From Treponema sp. (lineage in GTDB: Bacteria > Spirochaetota > Spirochaetia > Treponematales > Breznakiellaceae), in assembly GCA_031256035.1 (NCBI GenBank), contig JAIRRJ010000087.1:62001-126000 (forward strand): 64,000 nt of DNA, written 5' to 3'. Below are positions 54,184-62,115 of the stretch, piece after piece (the stretch's first letter is position 1; the number at the start of each line of letters is the position of its first letter). The translations under genes were made by a program, and so were the position numbers. The notes below the pieces were generated by a model. That model was not told where the DNA came from, made no database searches, and was given only the letters and a program-made list of their open reading frames with translations.

Positions 54184-54806
54184 ATGACCAGAAGGCGAAA
54201 AGCTCAAATTATTAAAGACCTTGATTCAAAAATTGTCTTCCTTTTAAATCGCTAAAACTGTGCCTTGAAATGCTGAGGAGCCGTGTCGGTTCTCCGGTTT
54301 CATATACATCCATCGCCCGCGACATAGGAATCTCCCCGAACACGGTCAAAAAATATATTCAGGTTTTTGAGGAACTTTACATTGTGTTCCGGGTTACTCC
54401 GTATTCAATAAATATCGCGCGTTCCCTGCTCAAAGAGCCGAAAATCTACTTTTTCGACACTGCCCTTGTCGATGGGGATAACGGAATAAAATTTGAAAAT
54501 CTCGCGGCGCTGTCGCTGGCAAAAGAAGCCGCCGCCGATGAAGACCTTCGGGGAATTTCCGCAGCCCTTCAATATATCAGGACGAAAGACGGGCGGGAAG
54601 TTGATTTTTGCTATGTCAGGGACGGCAAAGCGCAATTTCTGGCGGAGGCAAAATACTCCGATTCAAGCATCAGCAAAAATCTTCACTATTTTTGCGCCGG
54701 TTACGATATTCCGGGAGTGCAGTTGGTTAAGGATTTGAAAAGAGAAAGGCAGGAGGGCAATATTGAAGTGCGCTCCGCTGATACCTGGCTTACAAAACTG
54801 GAATGA
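54184..54806 (+). pseudogene. AAA/DUF4143 ATPase gene with internal deletion
   Basis: The beginning at 54184 reads TRRRKAQIIKDLDSKIVFLLNR then stops, matching the typical N-terminus of the second kind of AAA/DUF4143 protein, which should continue into a VGPRQVGKT P-loop. Instead the frame resumes at about 54270 in the C-terminal DUF4143 half: SIARDIGISPNTVKKYIQVFEELYIVFRVTP, KIYFFDTALVDGD, and REVDFCYVRDGKAQFLAEAKYSD. About 200 codons, including the ATPase core, are missing. The 3' part could still make a 178-residue fragment, but it has no site or promoter of its own. Confidence 0.75.
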
Positions 54807-54960
54807 AGGGTATCAATACCGCAGGGCAAGCCCTGCACCCGGCGACTGCGTCGCCTTCCGCGGCAAGCCGCGGGGTATTGACCCCTTCGTTTCCTCACTC
54901 GCTCGGTCATGGCTGTGTAAGCACAGCCGCGACACTCGCTTCGTTCGTCAATAATTAACA
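54806..54960. repeat. Multi-hairpin repeat module
   Basis: An outer stem, AAGGG + TCAATACC (54806-54820) with GGTATTGA + CCCTT (54874-54887), encloses three hairpins: GCAGGGC/GCCCTGC (54821-54836), GGCGAC-TGC-GTCGCC (54841-54855) and CCGCGG-CAAG-CCGCGG (54858-54873). This folds as a four-way junction in DNA or RNA. A tail follows with GGCTGTG...CACAGCC and many CTCG/CTTCG units (54888-54953). It begins at the stop of the damaged ATPase gene. The tail motif also occurs at 24111-24123. No function known. Confidence 0.65.
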
Positions 54961-55042
54961 GCCGCAACCTCCCCATTGTTCAAGTGTCAAAACATGGACG
55001 GAAGGGCGAAAAAAGGTTAAAATGGAAGGCAAGGAGCTTTTA

Positions 55043-55390
55043 ATGGAGCAAATAACCTCCGCCGCCGCACAGGTTATCATCGCCGTCATTCCCATTGTGG
55101 GAATTGTGATGGGGTCGGTAGTGATCTTTTTCTATTTTTTGTGGAATCACCGGCGAAGAACCCTGCTGATTAAAGCCGGGCAATACAACCGTCCGGATTT
55201 TAACCTGCGGTCTTTCAGCCTGTTATGCGGCTTGCTTTTGAGTAGTGTGGGTGTGGCTTTAACCGTGCTATTATCAATAATTGAGGGGGCTTCCTACGGC
55301 CTGTTGGGCGGTATAATCCCCTTGTCGATGGGCTTTGGCCTTTTAGCCTATTATATGATAATGCGCGGTCATAAGCTTGAAGGCTGTTGA
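55043..55390 (+). CDS. Small two- to three-helix membrane protein
   Basis: 115 residues from the ATG at 55043, which has AAGGAG six bases upstream; the earlier in-frame ATG at 55022 lacks one. Membrane segments: about 12-34 (VIIAVIPIVGIVMGSVVIFFYFL), 60-80 (LLCGLLLSSVGVALTVLLSII) and 83-105 (ASYGLLGGIIPLSMGFGLLAYYMI). A basic loop WNHRRRTLLIKAGQYNRPDF lies between the first two. It resembles DUF6249-type proteins that commonly accompany ECF sigma factors (inference). Its end overlaps the sigma-factor start by 14 bases. Confidence 0.75.
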   Translation: MEQITSAAAQVIIAVIPIVGIVMGSVVIFFYFLWNHRRRTLLIKAGQYNRPDFNLRSFSLLCGLLLSSVGVALTVLLSIIEGASYGLLGGIIPLSMGFGLLAYYMIMRGHKLEGC

Positions 55391-55973
55391 ATCCCCGCTT
55401 GAAGAAGGCGGTGAATCCGATTTTGACGATCAGTTGATTGTCAGCCAGATCGTTTCGGGTCAGAAGGATTTGTTCCGGCTGCTGGTAAGGCGATACGAAA
55501 GGGCGGTGTACGGAATGGGCTTAAGCTTTTTCCGTAATACCGAGGATGCTTCCGATTTTACACAGGAAGTCTTCCTGAAAGTGTACCGTAATCTTTCCCG
55601 CTTTGAGGGAAGAAGCCGGTTTTCAACATGGCTTTACAAAATAGCCTACAACACGGCTGTGAATGGGGTGAACAGGAGGAAGGAATACCAGAGCCTTGCC
55701 GAAGAAGAAGCCGATAAACTGAACACCGGCGGTACGCCTTGCGACACGCCGGAGCGGATTCTGCTTCGCAATGCGGCGCGTGAAGCTGTTCAGGCGGCGA
55801 TGACGGAACTGCCCGAACGTTTCAGGATTTGTGTAGACCTGTTCTTTTTTTATGACCGCTCCTATCAGGAGATTGAAGTGATTACCGGTTTTCCGGTGAA
55901 CACTATTAAGTCTCATGTGTTTAGAGCGAAGAAATTGTTGAGGGAAAAGCTGGAGCTTTTACCGGAGGATTGA
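55377..55973 (+). CDS. ECF (sigma-70 family group IV) RNA polymerase sigma factor
   Basis: 198 residues from a TTG start. Region 2: LLVRRYERAVYGMGLSFFRNTEDASDFTQEVFLKVYRNLSRFEGRSRFSTWLYKIAYNTAVNGV (about 36-98). Region 4: ELPERFRICVDLFFFYDRSYQEIEVITGFPVNTIKSHVFRAKKLLREKL (about 143-192). The spacer lacks region 3, as in ECF sigmas. It directs RNA polymerase to stress-type promoters when released from its anti-sigma factor, encoded seven bases downstream. The start overlaps the small membrane-protein gene. Confidence 0.92.
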   Translation: MKAVESPLEEGGESDFDDQLIVSQIVSGQKDLFRLLVRRYERAVYGMGLSFFRNTEDASDFTQEVFLKVYRNLSRFEGRSRFSTWLYKIAYNTAVNGVNRRKEYQSLAEEEADKLNTGGTPCDTPERILLRNAAREAVQAAMTELPERFRICVDLFFFYDRSYQEIEVITGFPVNTIKSHVFRAKKLLREKLELLPED

Positions 55974-55980
55974 GGTTGTC

Positions 55981-56475
55981 ATGAATTGTTCGAAGATTTT
56001 GGACATGGTTTATGAATACTCAGGTGAGGAGGAAAGCTCCGTGCCATTGCTCAGTCAGATACAGATATGGCTGCATACCCTCATCTGCCCGGACTGCGCC
56101 CAGGAGATAGAGCGTTTTGAAGTAAGCAGGGAAATCCTGCGTGAAGATTTTTTCCCGTTTTCGCCGGGACTCGAAGACTCGATCATGGCAAGGGTTGCCG
56201 CCGAAGAAGAGTTGCCGGAAGCATCGGCAACTGCCGGAGAAATTTTCGCTGTTCCCGGCGGCCTGTCTACACGCGGCTGGGTAATTGCGGGTCTCATCAT
56301 TCTGGTATCTCTTGCGACCGTCTTTTTTGGGCTTGATTTTCAAAAACTGGCGCATGAAACGGGAATGTCCTTCTTGCTGCCGGTGGGCATCACTATTGGC
56401 ATTGTGCTGACTACTTATGGCGCGCTTTTTATCGGCAGCCACCTCAAGGAACTTTCCGAACGCTTTGGACTTTAA
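55981..56475 (+). CDS. Anti-sigma factor with zinc-binding ZAS motif
   Basis: 164 residues. The N-terminal cytoplasmic domain has HTLICPDC (residues 32-39), the HxxxCxxC zinc motif of ZAS anti-sigma factors, flanked by helices (SQIQIWL, AQEIERFEVS). Two membrane segments follow (about 99-118, WVIAGLIILVSLATVFFGLDF; and about 131-152). It would hold the upstream ECF sigma factor at the membrane and release it on a signal. The apbE start lies inside its last 11 bases. Confidence 0.85.
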   Translation: MNCSKILDMVYEYSGEEESSVPLLSQIQIWLHTLICPDCAQEIERFEVSREILREDFFPFSPGLEDSIMARVAAEEELPEASATAGEIFAVPGGLSTRGWVIAGLIILVSLATVFFGLDFQKLAHETGMSFLLPVGITIGIVLTTYGALFIGSHLKELSERFGL

Positions 56476-57514
56476 ACGATGCCGGGCACCATTTTGCGCA
56501 GCGCTATTTGTCCTTTTACTTGCAGCTTGTTCACAGGCGGAGTCTTCACGCGCTGAATTTGTACTTGGCACTGTTTGTTCTGTTACACTTTTCGATCAGG
56601 CGAAAGACCGCATATATCAGGATATTTTCAATCGAATCCGCGAAATAGAAAACCGTATGAGCGTAAACATACCGGTGTCGGATGTTTCCCGCATCAACGC
56701 CGCCGCTGGAATTGAGCCGGTACAAGTCCATGACGAAACATTCAAAGTGATTGAGCGGGCGCTGCATTTCGCGGAACAATCCGGCGGCGCTTTTGATCCG
56801 ACTGTAGAGCCGCTAGTTTCACTCTGGGGTGTGCCGGGAAGTAATGATCGCCTTCAATTGAATGTGAGAGTTCCTTCGCAAACGGAAATTGACGCTGTCC
56901 TGCCGCTGATAAATTGGCGTAATGTTGAACTGGATCACCATACGCGCAGTGTTTTCCTGAGACGCCGGGGCATGGCGCTGGATTTGGGCGCCATTGCCAA
57001 AGGTTACGCCGCGGACGAAGCGGCGGCGATTATAAGGAGCGCGGGCGTTAAACGGGCTATTATCGATCTGGGCGGGAATATTTTTACCGTTGGTGTTAAA
57101 AAAAACAAAAGCCCCTGGAGGGTGGGTATTCAGCACCCGCTTGAAGAACGCGGCTTTACTATCGGGATGGTGCAGACAACAGAGCAAACTGTGGTAACAT
57201 CCGGCGTGTATGAGCGTTTTTTTGAAGCGGACAGCGTGAAGTATCATCACATCTTTTCGCCTTCGCGGGGATACCCGGTTAATAACGGTCTGTTGTCGGT
57301 TACGGTAATATGTTCAGTCTCAATGGACGCGGACGCTCTTTCAACCGCGGCTTTTGTCATGGGTTATGCGAGGGGCAGGGCATTAGTTGAATCCTTTCCA
57401 GGGGCAGAAGCGGTTTTTGTTTTTGAAGATTTAAGTGTGTGGAAAACGCTGGGTGTGAATTTTACCCTCACCGATAAATCATTCCGGCTGGCGCGGGAAA
57501 CTTCGTTGCATTAA
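56465..57514 (+). CDS. apbE: FAD:protein FMN transferase (ApbE), lipoprotein
   Basis: 349 residues if started at the TTG at 56465; an in-frame ATG at 56417 would need a long overlap with the anti-sigma gene. Signal DFKRCRAPFCAALFVLLLAAC with lipobox LAAC. ApbE motifs: GTVCSVTLF, SVNIPVSDVSRINAAAG, GGAFDPTVEPLVSLWGV, MALDLGAIAKGYAADEA, AIIDLGGNIFTVG, and the late CSVSMDADALSTAAFVMG with the Mg-binding Asp residues. It attaches FMN to Thr or Ser of redox proteins such as Rnf or Nqr subunits. The last codons (ARETSLH) are encoded by a repeat element. The final TTAA also ends the opposite gene. Confidence 0.92.
   Translation: MDFKRCRAPFCAALFVLLLAACSQAESSRAEFVLGTVCSVTLFDQAKDRIYQDIFNRIREIENRMSVNIPVSDVSRINAAAGIEPVQVHDETFKVIERALHFAEQSGGAFDPTVEPLVSLWGVPGSNDRLQLNVRVPSQTEIDAVLPLINWRNVELDHHTRSVFLRRRGMALDLGAIAKGYAADEAAAIIRSAGVKRAIIDLGGNIFTVGVKKNKSPWRVGIQHPLEERGFTIGMVQTTEQTVVTSGVYERFFEADSVKYHHIFSPSRGYPVNNGLLSVTVICSVSMDADALSTAAFVMGYARGRALVESFPGAEAVFVFEDLSVWKTLGVNFTLTDKSFRLARETSLH
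57491..57510 (+). repeat. Repeat element copy (end of apbE)
   Basis: GCGCGGGAAACTTCGTTGCA, 20 bases, forming the last codons before the apbE stop. Same core as the copies at 11332, 14316 and 22653. Confidence 0.8.
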
Positions 57515-58683
57515 GCGCAATGATTTTTTATCAACATTCCGCCGGCAAAGACGGTAAGGGGAGCAACCAGCGTCAGCCCGAAACAGCCTACCAATGTATG
57601 CACTATCTCGGAAGAGACCCATACCATGTTGATTATATTTTCTAAGGGAATGCCCTGAGCGATAAATGTCATAATCATGGCGGTGTATTCGGCGGAATAG
57701 GCAAGCAGCAATGTCGTGGACATCGTACCGGCTGCCTGCCGCGCAACGGTGTAACCGGATTTCATTAGCTGTAATCTTGTAATTGCCGGCTGCTGTTTTT
57801 TGATTTCGTCCATAGCTGCGGCAGTATCCATTGACAGATCCATCATTGCGCCTGAAGCGGCAATAAAAATCCCTGCGATAAAAAGATGAGCAAGATTCAA
57901 ATGACCGTAGCCGGAGTATAAAAGCATCTCCGCAAATGGCCGCACCGCGCCGTGGATTTTGAACCAATATGTAAATGCAAAAGACAAAACTGCAGTAAAT
58001 ATGATACCGCTTGCTGTCCCCAAAAATGCGGTTAATGCCCGGCGTGAAAGGCCGCCCACCAAAAAAAGGATAACCGCCGAAATTACCGTTGTTATGATCA
58101 ACGCTCCGATTATAGGGTCAAAACCATGTAAGGCAAGAGGATAGAGAACTTTAATAAGCATGACGGCAGAAAAAACAAATGTTACGAGGATTTTTAATCC
58201 CATCCAGCCCATGATAATTATTGTTAAGATGATATAAAGAACAACAAGAATAATGGTTTTGTCAGTACGGTAATGATCCATGACACGGATCATAGAAACA
58301 TTTTCGTCATCTGCCAATGTCAATACTACTAACGCATTTTCTCCTTCTACAAAGGCTTTGTCCATTTCCATTTTTCCCACGAGGTTATTTGTTGTAGAAA
58401 AAACTTTGCCCTTGAAACGCCCTGAAAGCACTTGGATTTCCAGTTTTTGATGTCCATACCTTACAGGACCTATGGTTGTAAGATATTCATTATCTACCTG
58501 AACAATACGCGCTTTGCATCTAACGGAATTTGACTGTATTCCACTTTCTTCAAAACCTGTCGGTATAATAAAAACTAAGACTGTTAAAAGACAGGAAACA
58601 ATAATAAAAACGATGTCCTTTCCGGATTCTTTAAAAGAACCCAGAAAGGACAATCGCGCAATCGTTTTTTTAAATACGTTCAT
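57511..58683 (-). CDS. YibE/F-family membrane protein
   Basis: 390 residues taking the ATG at 58683; a TTG start at 58719 is possible. A first membrane helix (about 15-35) is followed by an extracytoplasmic beta domain (RCKARIVQVDNEYLTTIG...VLVVLTLADDE), then seven or so helices of the YibE/F domain: IILVVLYIILTIIIMGWMGLK, DPIIGALIITTVISAVILFLVGG, SGAMMDLSMDTAAAMDEIKKQQP, and the NHxx end. The role is unknown; a small-molecule transport function is proposed for the family. It converges with apbE, sharing the bases TTAA as both stop codons. It lies just downstream of the alkaline-phosphatase gene. Confidence 0.85.
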   Translation of the reverse strand: MNVFKKTIARLSFLGSFKESGKDIVFIIVSCLLTVLVFIIPTGFEESGIQSNSVRCKARIVQVDNEYLTTIGPVRYGHQKLEIQVLSGRFKGKVFSTTNNLVGKMEMDKAFVEGENALVVLTLADDENVSMIRVMDHYRTDKTIILVVLYIILTIIIMGWMGLKILVTFVFSAVMLIKVLYPLALHGFDPIIGALIITTVISAVILFLVGGLSRRALTAFLGTASGIIFTAVLSFAFTYWFKIHGAVRPFAEMLLYSGYGHLNLAHLFIAGIFIAASGAMMDLSMDTAAAMDEIKKQQPAITRLQLMKSGYTVARQAAGTMSTTLLLAYSAEYTAMIMTFIAQGIPLENIINMVWVSSEIVHTLVGCFGLTLVAPLTVFAGGMLIKNHCA

Positions 58684-58715
58684 ATCTTTATCTTTAGGAG
58701 GTAAAAGAATAAAGA

Positions 58716-60266
58716 TCAATCCACCTTAATGTTCATCGCACTTGCCAGCTTGAAAAATATTTGCGTGTTGTCATAGTACCCGCTGAATATCTCCTGATGC
58801 ACGCCGGTCGCGAAAGTAGCGACAGGAGTTGCTGTATGAGAATAAGATGTCCAGCCAATACCTGCCGTCTGGTTTAGTATCTGGGTTAATTTTACCGATA
58901 GGGGTTCATAGCTTGAGTGAAATACTCTCCATCCTTCCTGAGGTTCGGTTACCGGCTGCTCCATTGAACGCTTAAACGCAATCTCAATTTGGTTTTTCTG
59001 AAATTCGGAAACATTAAGGCTTCCGGGGCGCAAGTCAATGCCAAAAGATTGCAAAATGTCAGCATACAAGTCCTCAATCTTTCTTTGAGAAACATTACCC
59101 ACCCTTGCTTTATAGGGATTTATCACTTCATCATCAAACGCAACATAAGACCTTGTTTGTCTCGATATTTTCTCAAAGTACATGGAATAACCCATGCCCA
59201 AGTTTGCGGACACTCCGGGCTGTGCCGGGATTCCGGCTGTTCCTGCCCAGCCAACTCCCATACCGCCTGTTTCATGATCGCCGATTACCACGATAAGTGT
59301 TTCTTTTGGATACCTTTTTTGAAATGCAAGAGCTTCTTCGATTGCTTTATCAAAGATGAGCATATCATGGATGAGCGCGCCTGCATCATTGGCATGACCT
59401 GCCCAGTCGATTTTTCCGCTTTCCACCATGAAGAAAAAACCTTTAGGATTTTCCAGTAATTCAATTCCCTTTTTGGTAAAATCAACAATAGAAAGGTCGG
59501 TCGGCTTGCGATCAATTTCATAATGCATAGCCCCTGAATCCTGCACTCTTTCCGCAAGCGCGATAACTTTGCCGCTGGTCTTCGTCAATCCGTTAAAAGC
59601 GGCGGGTGTGCGGGTAACGGTATACCCCGATTGTTTTGCGTCTTCTACATATTTGTCGTTATTGGCGCTGTTTCCTACTATCCAGCCGCCGCCATAATAA
59701 TCAAAGCCGCTTTCCACCAACTGTTTCGCCAGACCTACCACTTCGGGTGTTCCGTCTGTATTGTTTCTGTTGTTGGTTTTTCCATAGAAGGAAGCCGGTG
59801 TCGCATGAGTTAAGGTAACAGTTGAGACTATGCCTATTTTCATACCTGCTTCTCTGGCATACTCGGCAATTGTTTTGTACGGCGATTTTCCGTCTTTTGG
59901 ATCAACATTGATCATGCTTGATAATGTTTTTTTGCCTGAGGCAAATGCAGTACCGGCAGAAGCTGAGTCAGTAATCAATGAGCCGTAATCATGAGTGTTT
60001 GAAATACCCGCTGCCGGAAATTGGGTAAAGTTAAGACGGGTAATGCCATAGTTTGTGATACTGTCTTTTGATGCCAGATAATACTCCGCTGCGCTGAACT
60101 GCGATGCCGCCATACCATCGGCTACAAAAAGAAACACATACTTTGCCTGTCCTTTTCCTGTAACGATGCCGGTATCATTCGCGCTTTTTTCGCGTAATCC
60201 TCCGGCAAACAACGACTGGAAAACAAACGCCAATGCAATAAAAACAAATAGAATCCTCTTTTTCAT
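58716..60266 (-). CDS. phoA: Alkaline phosphatase, PhoA family
   Basis: 516 residues from the ATG at 60266, which has AGGAG ten bases upstream. Signal peptide KKRILFVFIALAFVFQSLFA. The phosphoryl-accepting Ser is in TDSASAGTAFASGKKT (Asp-Ser-Ala). Zinc and magnesium ligands occur in FLFVADGMA, ESGKIDWAGHANDAGA and GDHETGGMG, and a His in SHTATPVATFATG near the end. It cleaves phosphate esters in the periplasm to supply phosphate. Divergent from it is another exported phosphatase at 60504; the 237-bp gap probably holds joint control. A YibE/F-like gene follows. Confidence 0.94.
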   Translation of the reverse strand: MKKRILFVFIALAFVFQSLFAGGLREKSANDTGIVTGKGQAKYVFLFVADGMAASQFSAAEYYLASKDSITNYGITRLNFTQFPAAGISNTHDYGSLITDSASAGTAFASGKKTLSSMINVDPKDGKSPYKTIAEYAREAGMKIGIVSTVTLTHATPASFYGKTNNRNNTDGTPEVVGLAKQLVESGFDYYGGGWIVGNSANNDKYVEDAKQSGYTVTRTPAAFNGLTKTSGKVIALAERVQDSGAMHYEIDRKPTDLSIVDFTKKGIELLENPKGFFFMVESGKIDWAGHANDAGALIHDMLIFDKAIEEALAFQKRYPKETLIVVIGDHETGGMGVGWAGTAGIPAQPGVSANLGMGYSMYFEKISRQTRSYVAFDDEVINPYKARVGNVSQRKIEDLYADILQSFGIDLRPGSLNVSEFQKNQIEIAFKRSMEQPVTEPQEGWRVFHSSYEPLSVKLTQILNQTAGIGWTSYSHTATPVATFATGVHQEIFSGYYDNTQIFFKLASAMNIKVD

Positions 60267-60371
60267 AACAATAATACTCCTCTTATTTTTATCTCTGCAC
60301 AAGCGGAGATAATTAAATATTGAACAAAGGATGAAATTTATTTGTAAAAAATTGATTTTTGAATTGTTAAA

Positions 60372-60487
60372 TTTTGGTTAATTGATCTACAAATAAATAC
60401 CTTAATTACCCCGCAAAAAATTTTATCAGTTATAAACAGAATATTAACCAAAACCTCATATAGCCTTGTCATATTTTTTTCATATTT
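60372..60487. promoter_or_regulatory. Control region between the two phosphatase genes
   Basis: An 11-bp perfect inverted repeat TTTTGGTTAAT (60372-60382)/ATTAACCAAAA (60443-60453). Further on, TTGTCAT-ATTT-TTTTCAT-ATTT at 60466-60487 has the 11-bp-period form of an enterobacterial Pho box (CTGTCAT repeats, 6/7 and 5/7). The second is close to the gene start, so a promoter role there would need a very short leader. PhoB/PhoR-like control is only a guess. Confidence 0.4.
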
Positions 60488-60503
60488 TTTTGGAGGAATC
60501 AAC

Positions 60504-62009
60504 ATGAAACGTTTTGTATGGCTTGGCATCTTAATTGCCATTTTAGGAATCTATGCGTGTACGTCAAGTCCTGCCGTAGATACAGCTTCTTTTGAAGCTG
60601 AGACCCTCACCCTTACACCGGGAAAAACCACAAGTGAAATCAATATTACTTGGTACGGTGACACAGCAGACGGAAAGTCAGGCAAGGTAAAGTTCGCGCT
60701 TGTTTCGTCAATGAAACGCGGCGCATTTACTGCCAAAGCACAGATAGTCGATGCAACAGGCATTGATGCAAGTACCGGTAAAGTTTCCCACAAGGTAACA
60801 CTTGCCGGGCTTACACCAAATACGGAATACGCTTACAGCGTGTCAAACGATGGAACAAATTTCAGCAATGTCTATACATACAAGACACCGGCAACGGGAG
60901 CTTTCACTTTTGTCGCCGTGGGCGACCCGCAGCTTACAGAACCGGGTGTTTCACCGGATGCTGAAGGTGTTCCCGGCGGTTATCAGGAAAACAACAACGC
61001 CAAAACAACAATGCAGGGTTGGCAGGAAACGATGACCCTCATTATGAAGCAGATACCGAAAGTAAGTTTTATAGCCGGAATAGGCGACCAAATTGACAGA
61101 AACCTCGTGAGTGAACTGGGAACACCGGAAAACTCAAGCGATCCGCATGAACCCAAATATGTAAATTTTTTCGCACCATCCGCTCTGCGAAGCATACCAT
61201 TTGCGCCTGTAATGGGCAATCATGAAGGCAGATCAAGTTACGGCTTTTTGTATCATTACAACATACCTAACGAACAAATATTTACTCCGGTCAATACCGG
61301 ACGCAGCGGCTCCCGGCACGAAATGGAATCCAGGGGAAATTATTATTACCTGTACAATAACGTCTTGTTTGTAGTGCTGAGTACTGCTCCGTACCCACGA
61401 AGCAAGGATGAAGCGGCGCAAATTATTACTGAACATTTCAATGAAACGCTCAAAGCTGCGGCAGAACAGCATAAGGGTCAATACCAGTGGTTATTTGTGC
61501 AGACTCACAAATCCATTGCCGGCCTTGCCGACCATGCCGCAGATACCGACATTCAGTATTATGTGGAAGCGGGTTTTGGGCAGTTGATGGATACATACAA
61601 AGTGGACTTTGTGCTGGCAGGGCATGATCATATCTTTGCCAGAAGCTACCCGATGTTCAACGGCAAAAGGGTTGAGGGCAAGGCAGGCAATACAATAACT
61701 GATGTTGGCGGAACCGTTTACTTTACATTGAATTCTTCCAGCGGGCAGAAATTCTATAAGGAATTTGTACCGGACATCAAGAACAATGCCGAATATCCGT
61801 ATTTTGAAGACGGGACAACGGGCAGCGCCATGTTAATGTCAGGGAAAAAACCGTATGCAGTCAATGTGTATCATCAGGATCATAAACCGATGTTCATGGG
61901 AATAGATGTTAGCGCCAACAATGTTGTATTCAAAACCTATGAGGTGCAGGATGATCTAACTACAAAAGTTATTGACACATACACGGTTTCTAAAACAATT
62001 TCCAAATGA
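60504..62009 (+). CDS. Purple-acid-phosphatase-like metallophosphoesterase, lipoprotein
   Basis: 501 residues with GGAGG upstream of the ATG. Signal KRFVWLGILIAILG and lipobox IYAC (Cys19). A fibronectin-like N-terminal domain (about 35-125, ITWYGDTADG...LAGLTPNTEYAYSVSND) precedes the calcineurin-type catalytic domain: AVGDPQL, GIGDQID, MGNHEGR, QTHKS and LAGHDHIFAR, which supply the metal-ligand Asp, Asn and His residues. This is the layout of plant-type purple acid phosphatases. It is extracytoplasmic and lipid-anchored and likely scavenges phosphate along with the divergent alkaline phosphatase. Confidence 0.9.
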   Translation: MKRFVWLGILIAILGIYACTSSPAVDTASFEAETLTLTPGKTTSEINITWYGDTADGKSGKVKFALVSSMKRGAFTAKAQIVDATGIDASTGKVSHKVTLAGLTPNTEYAYSVSNDGTNFSNVYTYKTPATGAFTFVAVGDPQLTEPGVSPDAEGVPGGYQENNNAKTTMQGWQETMTLIMKQIPKVSFIAGIGDQIDRNLVSELGTPENSSDPHEPKYVNFFAPSALRSIPFAPVMGNHEGRSSYGFLYHYNIPNEQIFTPVNTGRSGSRHEMESRGNYYYLYNNVLFVVLSTAPYPRSKDEAAQIITEHFNETLKAAAEQHKGQYQWLFVQTHKSIAGLADHAADTDIQYYVEAGFGQLMDTYKVDFVLAGHDHIFARSYPMFNGKRVEGKAGNTITDVGGTVYFTLNSSSGQKFYKEFVPDIKNNAEYPYFEDGTTGSAMLMSGKKPYAVNVYHQDHKPMFMGIDVSANNVVFKTYEVQDDLTTKVIDTYTVSKTISK

Positions 62010-62046
62010 AGATGGATATGGGCAAAGATTATCTAACTCAACATAA

Positions 62047-62094
62047 GCCGCGTGAGCGGCGATGTCAAAACGTACATGAAACGAAGTTTCATGT
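62047..62094. terminator. Two hairpins between convergent phosphatase and kinase genes
   Basis: GCCGC-GTGA-GCGGC (62047-62060) with flanking ACAT/ATGT, then ACATGAAAC-GAA-GTTTCATGT (62074-62094, 9-bp perfect stem). No long U tract. The second contains the core GAAACTTCGTT of the repeat element on the minus strand. Confidence 0.55.
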
Positions 62095-62115
62095 AATTAC
62101 TTTGCTCATTCCATT

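Noticed and set aside
56480-56505. GCCGGGCACCATTTTGCGCA as a further GGTGCC-type repeat copy
   Set aside because: It lies in the signal-peptide codons of apbE and matches the intergenic family only over a few bases, so it is likely chance.
57479-57967. A 162-codon frame on the minus strand
   Set aside because: It overlaps the YibE/F-like gene in another frame and has no motif.
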